Positions 17,016 to 27,386 of a stretch of 64,000 bases of DNA are shown here, in pieces (the first letter of the stretch is position 1; each line of letters opens with the position of its first letter). The stretch covers positions 1 through 64,000 of the forward strand of contig KK211276.1 in NCBI GenBank assembly GCA_000621425.1. The letters are read 5' to 3'. Made by a program: the position numbers and the translations under genes. The stretch is from Lachnospiraceae bacterium AB2028 (GTDB taxonomy: Bacteria; Bacillota; Clostridia; Lachnospirales; Lachnospiraceae). Under the pieces are notes generated by a model, which was not told the origin of the DNA, did no database searches, and saw nothing but the letters and a program-made list of their open reading frames with translations.

Positions 17016-19266
17016 TTCCTTTATCCTTCTGACCGGTCTTTACGCGGCTCTTTTTTGTCTTAGGCATTTCTTTTTCCGGCTTATCCGTCCGCTTTTTTGA
17101 CTCAGTCTTCCCGCTCTTTGATTTTACCACTTTGACGGCTTTTTTTCTCTTTTTTGATGAGCCGTTTTCAGCCTCTGTCCCCCGGTCCGCTTTTGCGTTT
17201 TTCCGAATTCTCTTTCCCGTATGTTCTTTCTGCCTGTCCTTCTGCCTGCTGTCACGTCCTTTGCGCTTGGAAGAATCAACCGGTAGTTCAACTCCCAGCA
17301 GTTCAAAGTCGATGGTGTTCATTTCCCTGTCAACGGAAGATACGCGGATGCTCACATTCTGACCCAGGTAATACTTCCTTCCGGTATACCTGCCTACAAG
17401 GGCGTATTCCCTTTCATTATAGTCATAATCGTCGCCGGCTATCTTGGCTACGGGCACCATGCCCTCAACCGTATTCTTAAGCTGCACATATATGCCCCAG
17501 CCCGTAACGCCGCTGATCACGCCATCGTATTCCTCGCCGATATGGGCCTCCATGTATTCAACCATCTTGATCTTGTCGGCCTCGCGTTCTGCATCCACAG
17601 CACGCCTCTCCCTTTCGGAAGACTGCTTTGCCACCTTTGGAAGAAGTGACTTAAAGTGGCCAACAAGCTTTTTATCTAGACGGCCGTGCATTTCTTCCTT
17701 CAGTATCCTGTGAATCTGCAGGTCAGGATAACGTCTTATGGGTGATGTAAAATGCGTATATTCCTTTGCGGCAAGTCCGAAATGTCCCAGGCACTCCGTA
17801 TCATACCTTGCCTGCTTCATGCTGCGCAGTGACAGGGATCGGATAAGGTCTTCCTCCGGTCGCCCGGCAATGCCTGCCAGCATTTTCTGAAGTTCTATAG
17901 GCTTTATGTCGGCAGGATTCCCCTTTATATAGTAACCAAAACTCTGCACCAGTTCCATGAGATCGTTCATACGGTCAGCATCCGGGGTCTCATGCACCCT
18001 GTATAAAAACGGCAGAGACTTCCTATACATATGCCCCGCCACAGTCTCATTAGCCGAAAGCATGAACTGCTCTATCATTGCAGTGGCCACATTGTGCTCA
18101 TAGGGAACTATGTCCACAGGCCATCCGTTCTTATCAAGGATTATCTTGCTCTCCGGCAGGTCAAAATCTATGGCGCCACGCCTTACCCTCATGCTCTTCA
18201 GGATATATGACAGTTCTTCCATCAGCTTGAACATAGGAACAAGTTCCTTGTACTGCTTTATAGTCTTCTTATCCTTGTCAGCAAGTATCTTCTTTACGGC
18301 CGTGTATGTCATGCGCCTGTCTACGTTGATAACGGATTCACATATCTCGTACTCCCCGATTTCACCCTCGGGACTTATGCGCATTATGCAGCTCATGGCC
18401 AGACGGTCAACGCCTTCGTTAAGGGAGCATATACCGTTGGAAAGCTTTTCGGGAAGCATGGGGATCACCCTGTCTATCAGGTAAACACTGGTGCCTCTCT
18501 CAAGCGCTTCCTTATCAAGGGGTGCACCTTCCTTAACGTAATTGCTTACATCGGCAATATGCACACCCAGGATATAGTCATCACCGTCCTTATAAAGGGA
18601 AACGGCATCATCAAGGTCCTTGGAATCCTCTCCGTCTATGGTAACCATCTGCAGGTCACGCAGGTCCTTTCGTCCCTTCATGTCCTTTTTAGGAACCTTA
18701 AGCCTTATGCTCTTTATCTCTTCCCTGACTTCAGCAGGAAACTTCTCCGGAAGGGAATGCCCCCTTATTACAGAAAGTATGTCCACTCCGGGATCATCTG
18801 CAAATCCAAGTATCTCTGACACGGTTCCCTCCGGGCTCTTTCCGTCTCCGCCATAAGACTTGATATCTACAACGACCTTCTGGCCGTCCTTTGCATTCTT
18901 TGTTTTCCCCTTGGGAATATAGATGTCCGATGCTATCTTTTTATCATCGGGAACTACAAAGCCGAAACTCCCGCTCTTTTCATAGGTACCGATTACCTGG
19001 GTAAATCCGCGCTCAACTATGCGGATGATGTTTCCTTCCGTGCGGTGCCTTCCGCTGTAGCTGGTCCTTGCCTCCACTTCCACCAGATCCTGATGGAAAG
19101 CGCCATGGAGTCCCGAACGTGGCACGAAGATATCTTCATCCAGGCCTTCCACTACAACAAAGCCGAAACCCTTTTTATTAGTTATAAGCTTTCCGGTGAA
19201 AACATTATTCCTGTTTATATTCTCTTTTTTTGTATTTTCCTTTTTTCTCTTTTTTTCCTTGCTCAT
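16981..19266 (-). CDS. rnr: ribonuclease R
   Basis: This 761-residue 3'-5' exoribonuclease has a basic start, cold-shock domains (about 20-150, with NKKGFGFVV and [12 protein letters not shown]), the RNB catalytic domain with [13 protein letters not shown] (metal-binding Asp), an S1 domain (about 600-680, [15 protein letters not shown]) and a long Lys/Arg-rich tail of about 80 residues. It degrades structured RNA and acts with tmRNA in quality control, matching its overlap with smpB. A terminator separates it from secG, so part of its transcription must come from readthrough or an unseen promoter. Confidence 0.96.
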   Translation of the reverse strand: MSKEKKRKKENTKKENINRNNVFTGKLITNKKGFGFVVVEGLDEDIFVPRSGLHGAFHQDLVEVEARTSYSGRHRTEGNIIRIVERGFTQVIGTYEKSGSFGFVVPDDKKIASDIYIPKGKTKNAKDGQKVVVDIKSYGGDGKSPEGTVSEILGFADDPGVDILSVIRGHSLPEKFPAEVREEIKSIRLKVPKKDMKGRKDLRDLQMVTIDGEDSKDLDDAVSLYKDGDDYILGVHIADVSNYVKEGAPLDKEALERGTSVYLIDRVIPMLPEKLSNGICSLNEGVDRLAMSCIMRISPEGEIGEYEICESVINVDRRMTYTAVKKILADKDKKTIKQYKELVPMFKLMEELSYILKSMRVRRGAIDFDLPESKIILDKNGWPVDIVPYEHNVATAMIEQFMLSANETVAGHMYRKSLPFLYRVHETPDADRMNDLMELVQSFGYYIKGNPADIKPIELQKMLAGIAGRPEEDLIRSLSLRSMKQARYDTECLGHFGLAAKEYTHFTSPIRRYPDLQIHRILKEEMHGRLDKKLVGHFKSLLPKVAKQSSERERRAVDAEREADKIKMVEYMEAHIGEEYDGVISGVTGWGIYVQLKNTVEGMVPVAKIAGDDYDYNEREYALVGRYTGRKYYLGQNVSIRVSSVDREMNTIDFELLGVELPVDSSKRKGRDSRQKDRQKEHTGKRIRKNAKADRGTEAENGSSKKRKKAVKVVKSKSGKTESKKRTDKPEKEMPKTKKSRVKTGQKDKGNEKRRNKARSK

Positions 19267-19342
19267 TTCTTTTCCTTTTCTAAATCATTCTGAATCGTTC
19301 TGAATCAATCCGGGCCGGCCTTCTGACGGCACATATATGATA

Positions 19343-19373
19343 AAAATAAAAGCCCCGCTAAAAAGCGGGGCCT
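19343..19373 (-). terminator. intrinsic terminator between secG and rnr
   Basis: A 9-bp GC stem (19351-19359 with 19364-19372) is followed on the minus strand by TTTTATTTTTA. It separates secG from the downstream rnr-smpB pair. Confidence 0.85.
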
Positions 19374-19392
19374 TACACTGCTGTCTAAATGA

Positions 19393-19626
19393 TCAGAATA
19401 TAGTCAGACTCAATACCAGTGCCAGCACAAAAAATACGCCGACAAGTATCCTGGTTATCATGAGCATCCTGCCTTCCAGGGAATGGGACTTATTCTTGTC
19501 CCAGTATGTATCCGAAGAACCGGCAAGGGCTCCGAGTCCCTGATCACGCCCCTTCTGCATAAGCACAACTATAGCTATTGCTATGCAGTCTATAATAAAG
19601 ATTATCGTCAATATCGTTCTTAACAT
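19393..19626 (-). CDS. secG: SecG subunit of the Sec translocon
   Basis: This 77-residue protein has two transmembrane helices (about 3-23 and 55-75) separated by the conserved cytoplasmic loop QKGRDQGLGALAGSS. It associates with SecYE and helps SecA-driven export. Length and motif fit SecG. GGAGG precedes the start and a promoter is visible upstream. Confidence 0.96.
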   Translation of the reverse strand: MLRTILTIIFIIDCIAIAIVVLMQKGRDQGLGALAGSSDTYWDKNKSHSLEGRMLMITRILVGVFFVLALVLSLTIF

Positions 19627-19662
19627 AACAAAACCTCCATCCGCTCAGGTCGAACATTTGGA

Positions 19663-19691
19663 ATATTAACACAGACAGCGGTATTTTGCAA
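19663..19691 (-). promoter_or_regulatory. promoter of secG
   Basis: TTGCAA (19686-19691) and TAATAT (19663-19668) on the minus strand, 17 bp apart, about 37 bp before the start codon. Confidence 0.65.
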
Positions 19692-19699
19692 GATTTATT

Positions 19700-20641
19700 T
19701 TAGTATGCAACCCACATGGCAGGTCTTGCGCCTTCGCCCGCGGCATTGCCCACATGGGATACCACTGCACCGTGGTCCTGTACAACAGCAACGTGCGAGC
19801 CTGCACATGCTCCGGCCGAACGCAGCCACCAGAATCCCCTCCTGTTAACAGAATGGGTCCAGCATCCCTGCTGCTGTGCATAAATCGTAGTAGTTGCCTG
19901 CATAGCAGGATTCCAGTCAGCAACTGTTTCAGGAACAGCACCAAGGTACGCCTGTGCCTCGTACACACTGAGCGCAAAGACTTTGTCCTTAGTATCGTTT
20001 CCGCAAGGTAGTCCTAAGCCGGGTCCGTAAAATGCGGCACTGTTCTGATTCGAATTTGTAACCTCGACAATGCACTGTTTTTCATCAGCCGTAAATGCAG
20101 TATCATAAAATGTACCGTTCATCCACGCCCTCAGATCAGATGCTTCCCAGGGCACATTTGCATAGTCATGGAGCCATGCACGGTTTTCAAGAATGTATTT
20201 TGACAGAATGAACAGCCTGTGGCCGTCATTGGCAAGCACGATCCATTCTATAGGCTCGCTGCCGTTTGCAAGGTTTCCGTCCTGCTCATATCTTCCTATA
20301 GTCACAACACTTCCGGGCACCATTGCCGCAAATCCGTTTGTCACTGATGAATTAGCAGCTGCCTGCTGTGTGGTCTGTGCAGGCTGTGTAGGAGCATAGG
20401 GCAGTCTTCCCTCTGCCTTGCCTGCTACCACATAATGCCAGTACAGCATTGCCGGATCGGTTCCGAAAACAGCCACCACATCAGGATAAGTTGCTGCATA
20501 AAACTCTGCATCAAATAGCCCTCCGTCAGGCATGACCTCTGGAGCAGCATAAACCGTCATCCCCTGCATAACACAGCATACACATAAAACAAGTGCTACT
20601 AAACATTTCCATTTACATGCCCATTTCATCGCTTTTTTCAT
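19700..20641 (-). CDS. secreted protein with DUF6273-like C-terminal domain
   Basis: This 313-residue protein has a signal peptide (about 1-32, ending VYA-A). A short module follows with FDAEFYAATYPDV ... HYVVAGKAEGR (about 40-80), a repeat seen in many secreted Clostridia proteins. A Gln/Thr linker leads to a C-terminal domain (about 105-313) with IGRYEQDG, EPIEWIVLAND, LRAWMNGTFYDTAF, GFWWLRSAG and RPAMWV, which resembles DUF6273. The biochemical role is unknown; a wall or polysaccharide ligand is a guess. It is next to secG but has its own promoter-like site and probably no functional link. Confidence 0.82.
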   Translation of the reverse strand: MKKAMKWACKWKCLVALVLCVCCVMQGMTVYAAPEVMPDGGLFDAEFYAATYPDVVAVFGTDPAMLYWHYVVAGKAEGRLPYAPTQPAQTTQQAAANSSVTNGFAAMVPGSVVTIGRYEQDGNLANGSEPIEWIVLANDGHRLFILSKYILENRAWLHDYANVPWEASDLRAWMNGTFYDTAFTADEKQCIVEVTNSNQNSAAFYGPGLGLPCGNDTKDKVFALSVYEAQAYLGAVPETVADWNPAMQATTTIYAQQQGCWTHSVNRRGFWWLRSAGACAGSHVAVVQDHGAVVSHVGNAAGEGARPAMWVAY

Positions 20642-20748
20642 GTTGCCCCTTTCTGCCGATTTTTCCGGCTCCTGTTTACAAATAACCTGACACTAACATT
20701 TTCCCGGCACGGCCGGGCTTATATCTCATTTGTATGGATCCAATTTTT

Positions 20749-20757
20749 ATTATAACA
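20749..20757 (-). promoter_or_regulatory. extended -10 promoter of the DUF6273-like gene
   Basis: TGTTATAAT on the minus strand directly after a T run (TTTTT). No clear -35. About 107 bp before the start codon; a small GC hairpin (CCCGG/CCGGG) lies in the presumed leader. Confidence 0.5.
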
Positions 20758-20763
20758 AAAAAT

Positions 20764-21120
20764 CTACTGTGGTCTGTAACTGTCATCTATATTATCACTA
20801 TAATCTTCATGCCTTAGCTCTTTTATCATTTCGAGCCGTTTCATTTTATTTCTGTTATGTATTTTCATCACAATTAGTCCTACGATCAGAAATATCGCAA
20901 ACAGCACAAAAGCAATTATCGCATAACCATACTGAAGCAGATAGTCCCCCAGGTATGTAAAACCCGGCATGAATCCGCCCCCCGGAAGATTATCAAAATA
21001 CCTGCATCCTAAACAGCCTGATATTCCGGCCACGAAATTTAATGCAGCCGACAAAATCAGAAATCCATAGGACTTCTTCGTCACGGCGAAAACAAAACAG
21101 ATGATTCCTGCAATTATCAT
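20764..21120 (-). CDS. small membrane protein, unknown
   Basis: This protein of 118 residues or more has two or three hydrophobic segments (about 1-12, 19-40 and 63-86) and a charged, acidic cytoplasmic tail. No family is recognised. The called ATG has no ribosome site. The frame stays open about 24 codons upstream (to about 21194) with coding-like content, and a GGTGAGGG ribosome-site-like stretch lies at its head, but no standard start codon is in frame there. The true start is uncertain. Confidence 0.6.
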   Translation of the reverse strand: MIIAGIICFVFAVTKKSYGFLILSAALNFVAGISGCLGCRYFDNLPGGGFMPGFTYLGDYLLQYGYAIIAFVLFAIFLIVGLIVMKIHNRNKMKRLEMIKELRHEDYSDNIDDSYRPQ

Positions 21121-21527
21121 TAATAAAGGTGCAATATCAACAGCTACCCTTATTAGTTTTTCTAGTAAAATCGAACTGTTGCTCGTTTTCCCTCACCCCC
21201 CTATATTGTGTAAAACTACAGTACCGCTTTATCAGCAAATCCCATCATTCCGTAATTTGAAACCACAATCTACAAATTTCCAATAGTTTATTTATTTATG
21301 ATACCATAAATCACTTTCATCCCCCAATATATTATATATTTTGTGCGACCCTAATATGCACACCCCTAAAAAACAGCTAAATACATTTTATGATCAGAAA
21401 ACGATAAGACAGTATGATATAATTTATAAGGTTTAAGCAATTTGTCCCACAGAAGGTTGTATGTCTAAATAATAATTGCTTTAGATGCGACCCACATAAC
21501 AATTAATCTAACTGTAAGGAGCATACT
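21121..21527. other. intergenic region between divergent membrane-protein genes
   Basis: AT-rich, no credible gene. It holds the unresolved 5' end of the small membrane protein on the left and the prsW promoter on the right. GCGACCC occurs twice (near 21345 and 21486). I see no riboswitch. Confidence 0.5.
21415..21423 (+). promoter_or_regulatory. extended -10 promoter of the PrsW-like gene
   Basis: TGATATAAT with no clear -35, about 105 bp before the start codon. Confidence 0.55.
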
Positions 21528-22463
21528 ATGTTATTCGCTTTAGCACTGATTCCCGTAATCGCACTTTTGATCTTTATCTTTGTCCTTGACCGAAAAGAAA
21601 AAGAACCTATATGGCTGTTGGCACTATTGTTCTTTGCCGGCGTCGGAACAGCAATCCCGGCACTGATCGTTGAAGTCCCGGCACAGCTGATCCTTGATGC
21701 CCTGATTCCTTACGAATCAGCATTTAAAGCTTATTTCCTTGCATTAGCGGTAGTTGCTCCGACAGAAGAAATAGTAAAGTTTCTTGCATTGATCCTGATC
21801 ACATGGAAGAGCAAAAATTTTGATTACAGTTACGACGCCATAGTATATGCCGTATTTGTATCCCTTGGTTTCGCAGGCATCGAAAATGTCATATATGTAT
21901 TTGACAGCGGATGGGGCGTAGCTCTTCTCCGGATGTTTACTGCAGTTCCCGGACACGCCTGCTACGCCGTGATCATGGGATTCTTTTACAGCAAAGCAAA
22001 GCATGCGAGCCTAACAAACAAGAAACTAAACTGCATAGTATACCTCGCACTTGCATTGATCATTCCTATAACTATCCATGGTATATATGATGCACTGCTT
22101 TTTGGACTCGAAGGAATAGAATCCGTCGCTGCGATAGGATTGTCCATTATACTCTGGATCATCCTTGTCATAGTTCTGTTTATCGCGTCTTTTATCCTGG
22201 TCTTCTATTCATCGATAACCGATTTTTGCATCATTCCCCTGTCCGAAAACCGGCAGGTACTTTACAGAACACAGATTTCCGGAACTTGGACCTGTTCATG
22301 CGGCACTGAAAACCGCTTAGGGAGCTGTCCTAAATGTGGCAGCATGCGTCCGACGGTAACCGCCTGGAACTGTCCCCAGTGTGGCACTCTTTCCGCCTTT
22401 AATTTCTGTGGTTCCTGCGGCTGCCCCAAACCGATTGTCCAAAATCAACAGGGAAATAATTAA
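21528..22463 (+). CDS. PrsW-family intramembrane protease with C-terminal zinc ribbons
   Basis: This 311-residue protein has about seven transmembrane helices with the PrsW/CPBP-like motifs: PTEEIVKF (catalytic Glu pair), GFAGIENVIY, PGHACYAVIMG and HGIYD. In Bacillus, PrsW cuts the anti-sigma factor RsiW. After the last helix a cytosolic tail (about 248-300) carries two four-Cys clusters (CSCGT..LGSCPKCGS and CPQCG..FCGSCGCP), predicted zinc ribbons that could recruit a partner. AAGGAG precedes ATG. No sigma/anti-sigma pair is nearby, so the substrate is unknown. Confidence 0.87.
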   Translation: MLFALALIPVIALLIFIFVLDRKEKEPIWLLALLFFAGVGTAIPALIVEVPAQLILDALIPYESAFKAYFLALAVVAPTEEIVKFLALILITWKSKNFDYSYDAIVYAVFVSLGFAGIENVIYVFDSGWGVALLRMFTAVPGHACYAVIMGFFYSKAKHASLTNKKLNCIVYLALALIIPITIHGIYDALLFGLEGIESVAAIGLSIILWIILVIVLFIASFILVFYSSITDFCIIPLSENRQVLYRTQISGTWTCSCGTENRLGSCPKCGSMRPTVTAWNCPQCGTLSAFNFCGSCGCPKPIVQNQQGNN

Positions 22464-22480
22464 TACTCTTATATATACAA

Positions 22481-22514
22481 AAAGGCCAGCCCTTACCCGG
22501 GCTGGCCTTTTAAA
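22481..22514 (+). terminator. bidirectional terminator between convergent genes
   Basis: A 12-bp perfect stem (22481-22492 with 22499-22510) flanked by T runs on both strands ends both the PrsW-like gene and the 142-residue membrane protein. Confidence 0.88.
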
Positions 22515-22528
22515 TTGCATGTTTTTTA

Positions 22529-22957
22529 TTACAGCAGTTTCTTATAATCAAAAAAATGCATATCCTTATCGTACTTCATCAGTGCAGGAACGAAGGCACC
22601 TTCCTTTATTCCCTTTGCATCAGCCTCTGCCTTGCTGAGCTTTACCTTTCTGTCAAAGAAATCGCCATGCTCTGACGCATAGAACAGAATGGATGCACAC
22701 ACCTTGTCGCCGTCCTCAGTAACCTGCGCTACATAGGCATCAGCATTGTAAAAGCCCTTCTTGTCAGTTTCGGTATACTCCATGTCCATGATCTGCTGCT
22801 TTGTTTCCTCAGGTATATTCTTGAGCAGGTCCTCTATCCTTGCCCCGTCCTTCTTGGCGATCTTAAGTGCCACAAAAGCAAATACAGCACATACGATAAC
22901 ACCGATCACGAGACCTGCAAGGCTTCCGGGCCCCCATACTATCATCAAATTGTTCAT
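22529..22957 (-). CDS. single-pass membrane protein, unknown
   Basis: This 142-residue protein has one N-terminal transmembrane helix (about 10-32) and a cytoplasmic domain with a Lys/Glu-rich stretch, then DAYVAQVTEDGDKVCASILFYASEHGDFFDRKVKL. No family recognised. The conserved-looking pattern and intact ribosome site (AAAGAGG) suggest a real gene. Transcribed from its own promoter and ended by a strong terminator, so it is monocistronic. Confidence 0.75.
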   Translation of the reverse strand: MNNLMIVWGPGSLAGLVIGVIVCAVFAFVALKIAKKDGARIEDLLKNIPEETKQQIMDMEYTETDKKGFYNADAYVAQVTEDGDKVCASILFYASEHGDFFDRKVKLSKAEADAKGIKEGAFVPALMKYDKDMHFFDYKKLL

Positions 22958-23019
22958 GTTCTTTTACCTCTTTCCTTTATATGTTAGTTTTTACGCTCAT
23001 ATCAGCGCAAGCAAAATAG

Positions 23020-23048
23020 ATTTTATCATAAGGGATTTTATATTTCAA
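23020..23048 (-). promoter_or_regulatory. promoter of the 142-residue membrane protein
   Basis: TTGAAA (23043-23048) and TAAAAT (23020-23025) on the minus strand, 17 bp apart, with an extended TG. An A/T-rich leader of about 60 nt contains a CGCT/AGCG hairpin. Confidence 0.65.
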
Positions 23049-23067
23049 TTTATTTTTTAGCTATTAG

Positions 23068-23230
23068 TGCAAGCTTGCAGTGGCCGAGAATTGAGCTAAG
23101 CACAGCCTCGTAAACGCCCCGCATTTACGTGGGTATGCCATTCGCTAAATGCCATGTAATACGTAAAAAAAGCCACTTACAAGCATGCTTGCAGTGGCTT
23201 TTTATTACGTATTATTTGCACTTAGCTCAA
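23068..23230. repeat. nested inverted repeats downstream of tuf
   Basis: Arms TTGAGCTAAG (23091-23100) and CTTAGCTCAA (23221-23230) enclose a large palindrome (23158-23213) and a smaller GCATTTA/TAAATGC hairpin. A perfect 12-bp palindrome TGCAAGCTTGCA lies at 23068-23079. Part of the left side (GCTTGCAGTGGC) is a second copy of the palindrome arm. Confidence 0.7.
23158..23213 (-). terminator. terminator of tuf (large palindrome)
   Basis: A 56-bp palindrome centred at 23185/23186 contains the stem AAAGCCACT/AGTGGCTTT with T-rich flanks in both directions. It lies 32 bp after the tuf stop codon. Confidence 0.75.
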
Positions 23231-23244
23231 AGCTATCGTGAAAA

Positions 23245-24432
23245 TTATTCAATAATGGTAGCAACTCTTCCTGATCCTACAGTGTGGCCACCCTCACGGA
23301 TAGCGAATGTAAGACCCTGCTCCATAGCGATAGGATGGATGAGTTCGATTGTCATCTCAACGTTATCACCAGGCATGCACATCTCTGTGCCAGCAGGCAG
23401 GTTGCAGACACCAGTTACGTCTGTTGTTCTGAAATAGAACTGAGGACGATAGTTGTTGAAGAAAGGTGTATGACGACCACCTTCATCCTTGGTCAGAACG
23501 TATACCTGAGCGGTAAACTTCTTGTGGCACTTAACTGAACCGGGCTTAGCAAGAACCTGTCCTCTCTCGATATCCTTTCTGTCGATACCACGAAGGAGAG
23601 CACCGATGTTGTCACCGGCCTCAGCCTGATCAAGAAGCTTGTGGAACATCTCGATACCAGTTACAACGGTCTTCTGAACGTCCTCACGTACACCGATGAT
23701 TTCAACTTCCTCATTAAGCTTCAGAGTACCACGCTCTACACGGCCGGTAGCAACTGTACCACGTCCGGAGATTGTGAATACGTCCTCGACAGGCATAAGG
23801 AAAGGCTTATCTGTATCTCTCTGAGGATCAGGGATGTAAGAATCAATTGTATCCATGAGCTCCATGATCTTGTCACCCCACTCACCGTTGGGATCTTCAA
23901 GAGCCTTAAGAGCTGAACCCTTAATGATAGGGCAGTCATTGAAATCATACTCAGCGAGCTGATCTGTAACTTCCATCTCAACGAGTTCAATAAGCTCAGG
24001 ATCGTCAACCATGTCGCACTTGTTAAGGAATACTACGATGTAAGGAACACCTACCTGACGGGAAAGGAGGATGTGCTCCTTTGTCTGAGCCATAACACCG
24101 TCTGTAGCAGCAACAACGAGGATAGCACCATCCATCTGTGCAGCACCGGTGATCATGTTCTTAACGTAGTCAGCGTGGCCCGGGCAGTCAACGTGAGCAT
24201 AGTGTCTCTTCTCTGTTGAGTACTCAACGTGAGCTGTAGAGATTGTGATACCTCTTTCTCTCTCTTCGGGAGCCTTATCGATGTTCTCGAAATCAACCTT
24301 CTGGTTACCTGCTACACGCTCAGCAAGAACCTTTGTGATAGCTGCTGTAAGAGTTGTTTTACCATGGTCAACGTGTCCGATGGTACCAATGTTACAGTGC
24401 GGCTTTGATCTGTCAAATTTCTCTTTTGCCAT
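23245..24432 (-). CDS. tuf: elongation factor Tu
   Basis: This 395-residue GTPase delivers aminoacyl-tRNA to the ribosome. G motifs: [18 protein letters not shown] and NKCDMVDD, followed by domains 2 and 3 ([13 protein letters not shown], the conserved [11 protein letters not shown] and [14 protein letters not shown]). AGGAGGG precedes ATG. It follows fusA as in the str operon, but a good promoter lies in the gap, allowing independent, higher expression. Confidence 0.98.
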   Translation of the reverse strand: MAKEKFDRSKPHCNIGTIGHVDHGKTTLTAAITKVLAERVAGNQKVDFENIDKAPEERERGITISTAHVEYSTEKRHYAHVDCPGHADYVKNMITGAAQMDGAILVVAATDGVMAQTKEHILLSRQVGVPYIVVFLNKCDMVDDPELIELVEMEVTDQLAEYDFNDCPIIKGSALKALEDPNGEWGDKIMELMDTIDSYIPDPQRDTDKPFLMPVEDVFTISGRGTVATGRVERGTLKLNEEVEIIGVREDVQKTVVTGIEMFHKLLDQAEAGDNIGALLRGIDRKDIERGQVLAKPGSVKCHKKFTAQVYVLTKDEGGRHTPFFNNYRPQFYFRTTDVTGVCNLPAGTEMCMPGDNVEMTIELIHPIAMEQGLTFAIREGGHTVGSGRVATIIE

Positions 24433-24505
24433 TTTTATTTCCCTCCTGAAAATGGTATTATTCGGGGATATATCCCCTTATTCTGCCTAATCAACGCTAT
24501 TTGTC

Positions 24506-24534
24506 ATTATATAAAAGTTACAGCGTCTTTTCAA
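24506..24534 (-). promoter_or_regulatory. promoter of tuf
   Basis: TTGAAA (24529-24534) and TATAAT (24506-24511) on the minus strand, exactly 17 bp apart, 73 bp before the start codon. Confidence 0.85.
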
Positions 24535-24569
24535 GCGAAAGTTTAACTGTTGCTAAATTACTTATGATC

Positions 24570-24593
24570 GTCCGGAGCCCGAAGGTTCCGGAC
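24570..24593 (-). terminator. weak terminator-like hairpin after fusA
   Basis: GTCCGGA/TCCGGAC stem (24570-24576 with 24587-24593), directly after fusA. No T run follows on the minus strand, so some readthrough into tuf is likely. Confidence 0.4.
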
Positions 24594-24601
24594 GGATTTA
24601 A

Positions 24602-26764
24602 TTACTTTCCGGTTGCAGAGATAACCTTCTCCTGAACATTCTTGGGAACCTGCTCATACTTCTCAAAGAACATTGAGTAGTTACCGCGTCCCTGTGTCTT
24701 GGAACGAAGGTCTGTTGCATAACCGAACATCTCAGCCAGGGGAACATATCCCTTAACCATCTTTCCGCCACCGATATCTTCCATGCTCTCAACACGTCCG
24801 CGTCTTGAGTTCATATCGCCGATGACGTCACCCATGTACTCCTCGGGCATTGTTACTTCGACTCTCATGATAGGCTCTAAGAGAACCGGTGCGCCCTTCT
24901 CCATAGCTTCCTTGAATGCCATTGAACCGGCAATGTGGAATGCCATTTCGGAAGAGTCGACTTCATGATAGGAACCGTCGTAAACATTTGCATGTATACC
25001 CAGTACAGGGAATCCTGCGAGCACACCGCTCTTAGCTGCTTCCTGAATACCTTCACCTACTGCAGGGATGTATTCCTTAGGAATAGCACCGCCGACAACA
25101 GTTGTCTCAAACAGCAGTGTAGGAGGATCATTGATAAGTATATTTGCCTTAGGATCAACTTCGAACTTGTCTCCGTTTGCATCCAGGGGTTCGAATATAA
25201 CCTTACAGTGACCGTACTGACCGCGGCCGCCGGACTGCTTAGCATATTTCTTATCAACTTCAACCCTCTTAGTAAAGGTCTCTTTGTAAGCAACCTGAGG
25301 AGCACCAACATTAGCTTCAACATTAAACTCACGAAGAAGTCTGTCAACTATGATCTCCAGATGAAGCTCACCCATACCTGCGATAATTGTCTGTCCTGTT
25401 TCCTCATCGGTATGAGCACGGAAAGTAGGATCTTCTTCTGCAAGCTTTGCAAGAGCTTCGCCGAGCTTGCCCTGTCCTGCCTTTGTCTTGGGCTCGATAG
25501 CCAGCTGAATAACGGGCTCCGGGAATTCCATGGACTCAAGTACGATAGGATGCTGCTCATCACAGATGGTGTCACCTGTTGCTGTCAGCTTGAAACCTAC
25601 TGCTGCTGCAATATCTCCTGAGAAAACCTCATCCAGCTCGGAACGCTTGTTGGCATGCATCTGAAGGATACGGCCTACACGCTCTTTCTTCTGCTTGGAT
25701 GAATTGTAAACGTATGAACCGGACTTAAGTGTTCCGGAATAAACACGGAAGAAAGCAAGCTTTCCTACAAAAGGATCGGAAATGATCTTGAATGCAAGTG
25801 CTGCAAACGGAGCATCATCGCTTGAAGGTGTGGAGATAGGATTTCCATCCATATCCGTACCCTCAGCATCAGGGATATCCGTAGGTGCGGGCATGAAATC
25901 GATTACCGCATCCAGGAGCTTCTGAATACCCTTGTTGAAGTGAGCTGAACCGCAAAGTACAGGTACGCCTGCATTTGCAATTGTTCCCTTTCTCAGGGCA
26001 GCCTTCATTTCAGGTATTGTAAGCTCTTCATCACTAAGGTACTTCTCCATCAGGTCGTCATCAAACTCGCAAACCTGATCGATAAGCTTTGAGTGATATT
26101 CCTCAGCCTCATCCTTCATATCATCGGGAATGTCAACTATGGAGATATCCTCACCCTTTGTATCATTGTAAATATAAGCTTTCATTTCAAAGAGATCTAT
26201 GATTCCTTTGAACTGATCTTCCTTACCGATAGGAAGTTCAACAACAACGGCATTCTTGCCGAGCTTTGTGCCGATCTCCTTTACGGTATTGAAAAAGTCC
26301 GCACCCATGATATCCATCTTGTTGACGAATGCCATACGGGGAACCTTGTATGTGTCAGCCTGACGCCATACATTTTCGGACTGGGGCTCAACGCCTCCCT
26401 TAGCATCAAAAACACCAACAGCGCCGTCCAGAACTCTGAGAGATCTTTCAACCTCTACAGTGAAATCAACGTGTCCCGGTGTATCAATAATATTGATACG
26501 GTGTTCCTGGGCACCTGCCTGGGGCTTGCAGTTTTCCTGATGTGTCCAGTGACAGGTGGTCGCGGCTGATGTGATGGTGATACCACGCTCCTGCTCCTGA
26601 GCCATGTAGTCCATGGTAGCAGTTCCTTCGTATGTCTCACCGATCTTATAATTGACACCTGTGTAGTAAAGAATACGCTCTGTGAGAGTAGTCTTACCGG
26701 CATCAATATGAGCCATGATACCAATATTTCTGGTACGCTCAAGCGGGTACTGTCTTGTAGCCAA
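24602..26764 (-). CDS. fusA: elongation factor G
   Basis: This 720-residue GTPase drives translocation. G1 is AHIDAGKTT, then DTPGHVDF and NKMD. Domains II-V follow, with GRVYSGTL-like residues ([11 protein letters not shown]) and the domain IV signature with GGRGQYGH. Slightly longer than the usual 690-700, with no frameshift visible. It follows rpsG by 17 bp in the rpsL-rpsG-fusA operon. Confidence 0.97.
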   Translation of the reverse strand: MATRQYPLERTRNIGIMAHIDAGKTTLTERILYYTGVNYKIGETYEGTATMDYMAQEQERGITITSAATTCHWTHQENCKPQAGAQEHRINIIDTPGHVDFTVEVERSLRVLDGAVGVFDAKGGVEPQSENVWRQADTYKVPRMAFVNKMDIMGADFFNTVKEIGTKLGKNAVVVELPIGKEDQFKGIIDLFEMKAYIYNDTKGEDISIVDIPDDMKDEAEEYHSKLIDQVCEFDDDLMEKYLSDEELTIPEMKAALRKGTIANAGVPVLCGSAHFNKGIQKLLDAVIDFMPAPTDIPDAEGTDMDGNPISTPSSDDAPFAALAFKIISDPFVGKLAFFRVYSGTLKSGSYVYNSSKQKKERVGRILQMHANKRSELDEVFSGDIAAAVGFKLTATGDTICDEQHPIVLESMEFPEPVIQLAIEPKTKAGQGKLGEALAKLAEEDPTFRAHTDEETGQTIIAGMGELHLEIIVDRLLREFNVEANVGAPQVAYKETFTKRVEVDKKYAKQSGGRGQYGHCKVIFEPLDANGDKFEVDPKANILINDPPTLLFETTVVGGAIPKEYIPAVGEGIQEAAKSGVLAGFPVLGIHANVYDGSYHEVDSSEMAFHIAGSMAFKEAMEKGAPVLLEPIMRVEVTMPEEYMGDVIGDMNSRRGRVESMEDIGGGKMVKGYVPLAEMFGYATDLRSKTQGRGNYSMFFEKYEQVPKNVQEKVISATGK

Positions 26765-26781
26765 TGTCGCGCCCTCCTTCC

Positions 26782-27252
26782 TTAGAATCTGTAGTGTGCA
26801 AACGCCTTGTTAGCTTCAGCCATTCTGTGCATTTCTTCCTTACGCTTAACGGCTGCGCCCGTTCCGTTTGCAGCATCCATGATCTCAGCTGCAAGCTTGT
26901 CTACCATGGTCTTCTCGGAACGCTTCCTTGAGAAGTCAGTGAGCCATCTGAGGCCCAGAGCCTGACGTCTCTCGGGACGTACTTCGATAGGTACCTGGTA
27001 AGTAGCTCCGCCGATACGGCGAGCTTTAACTTCCAGCTGCGGCATGATGTTGTTCATAGCCTCACCGAATACCTCCAGTGCAGGCTTTCCGCTTTTTTCT
27101 TCTACTTTGGCAAATGCGCCATATACAATCTTCTGTGCTACACCTTTCTTACCATCAAGCATGACTGTATTGATAAGCCTGGTTACCACTTTGTCATTGT
27201 ATAAAGGATCTGCCAAAACATCTCTTTTCTGAATATGTCCTTTACGTGGCAC
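26782..27252 (-). CDS. rpsG: 30S ribosomal protein S7
   Basis: This 156-residue protein matches S7: [45 protein letters not shown] and the C-terminal [14 protein letters not shown]. The frame runs up to 27306, but the family N-terminus begins at a GTG (27250-27252) seven bases after GGAGGG, so GTG is the start. Member of the str operon. Confidence 0.97.
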   Translation of the reverse strand: MPRKGHIQKRDVLADPLYNDKVVTRLINTVMLDGKKGVAQKIVYGAFAKVEEKSGKPALEVFGEAMNNIMPQLEVKARRIGGATYQVPIEVRPERRQALGLRWLTDFSRKRSEKTMVDKLAAEIMDAANGTGAAVKRKEEMHRMAEANKAFAHYRF

Positions 27253-27386
27253 GATTCTTCCCTCCTTAATCATTAGGTTGTGATCGATTAAATCATCGGT
27301 ACTCACACTCTTAACTAATGTGTACGTGCGGTATTACTGAAAAACCAGAATCCCAACACTTAAATTAGTTGCAGTGGTACTGAGGC

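Noticed and set aside
24935-25621. 228-codon open frame opposite fusA
   Set aside because: Shadow of a highly conserved gene with biased codons.
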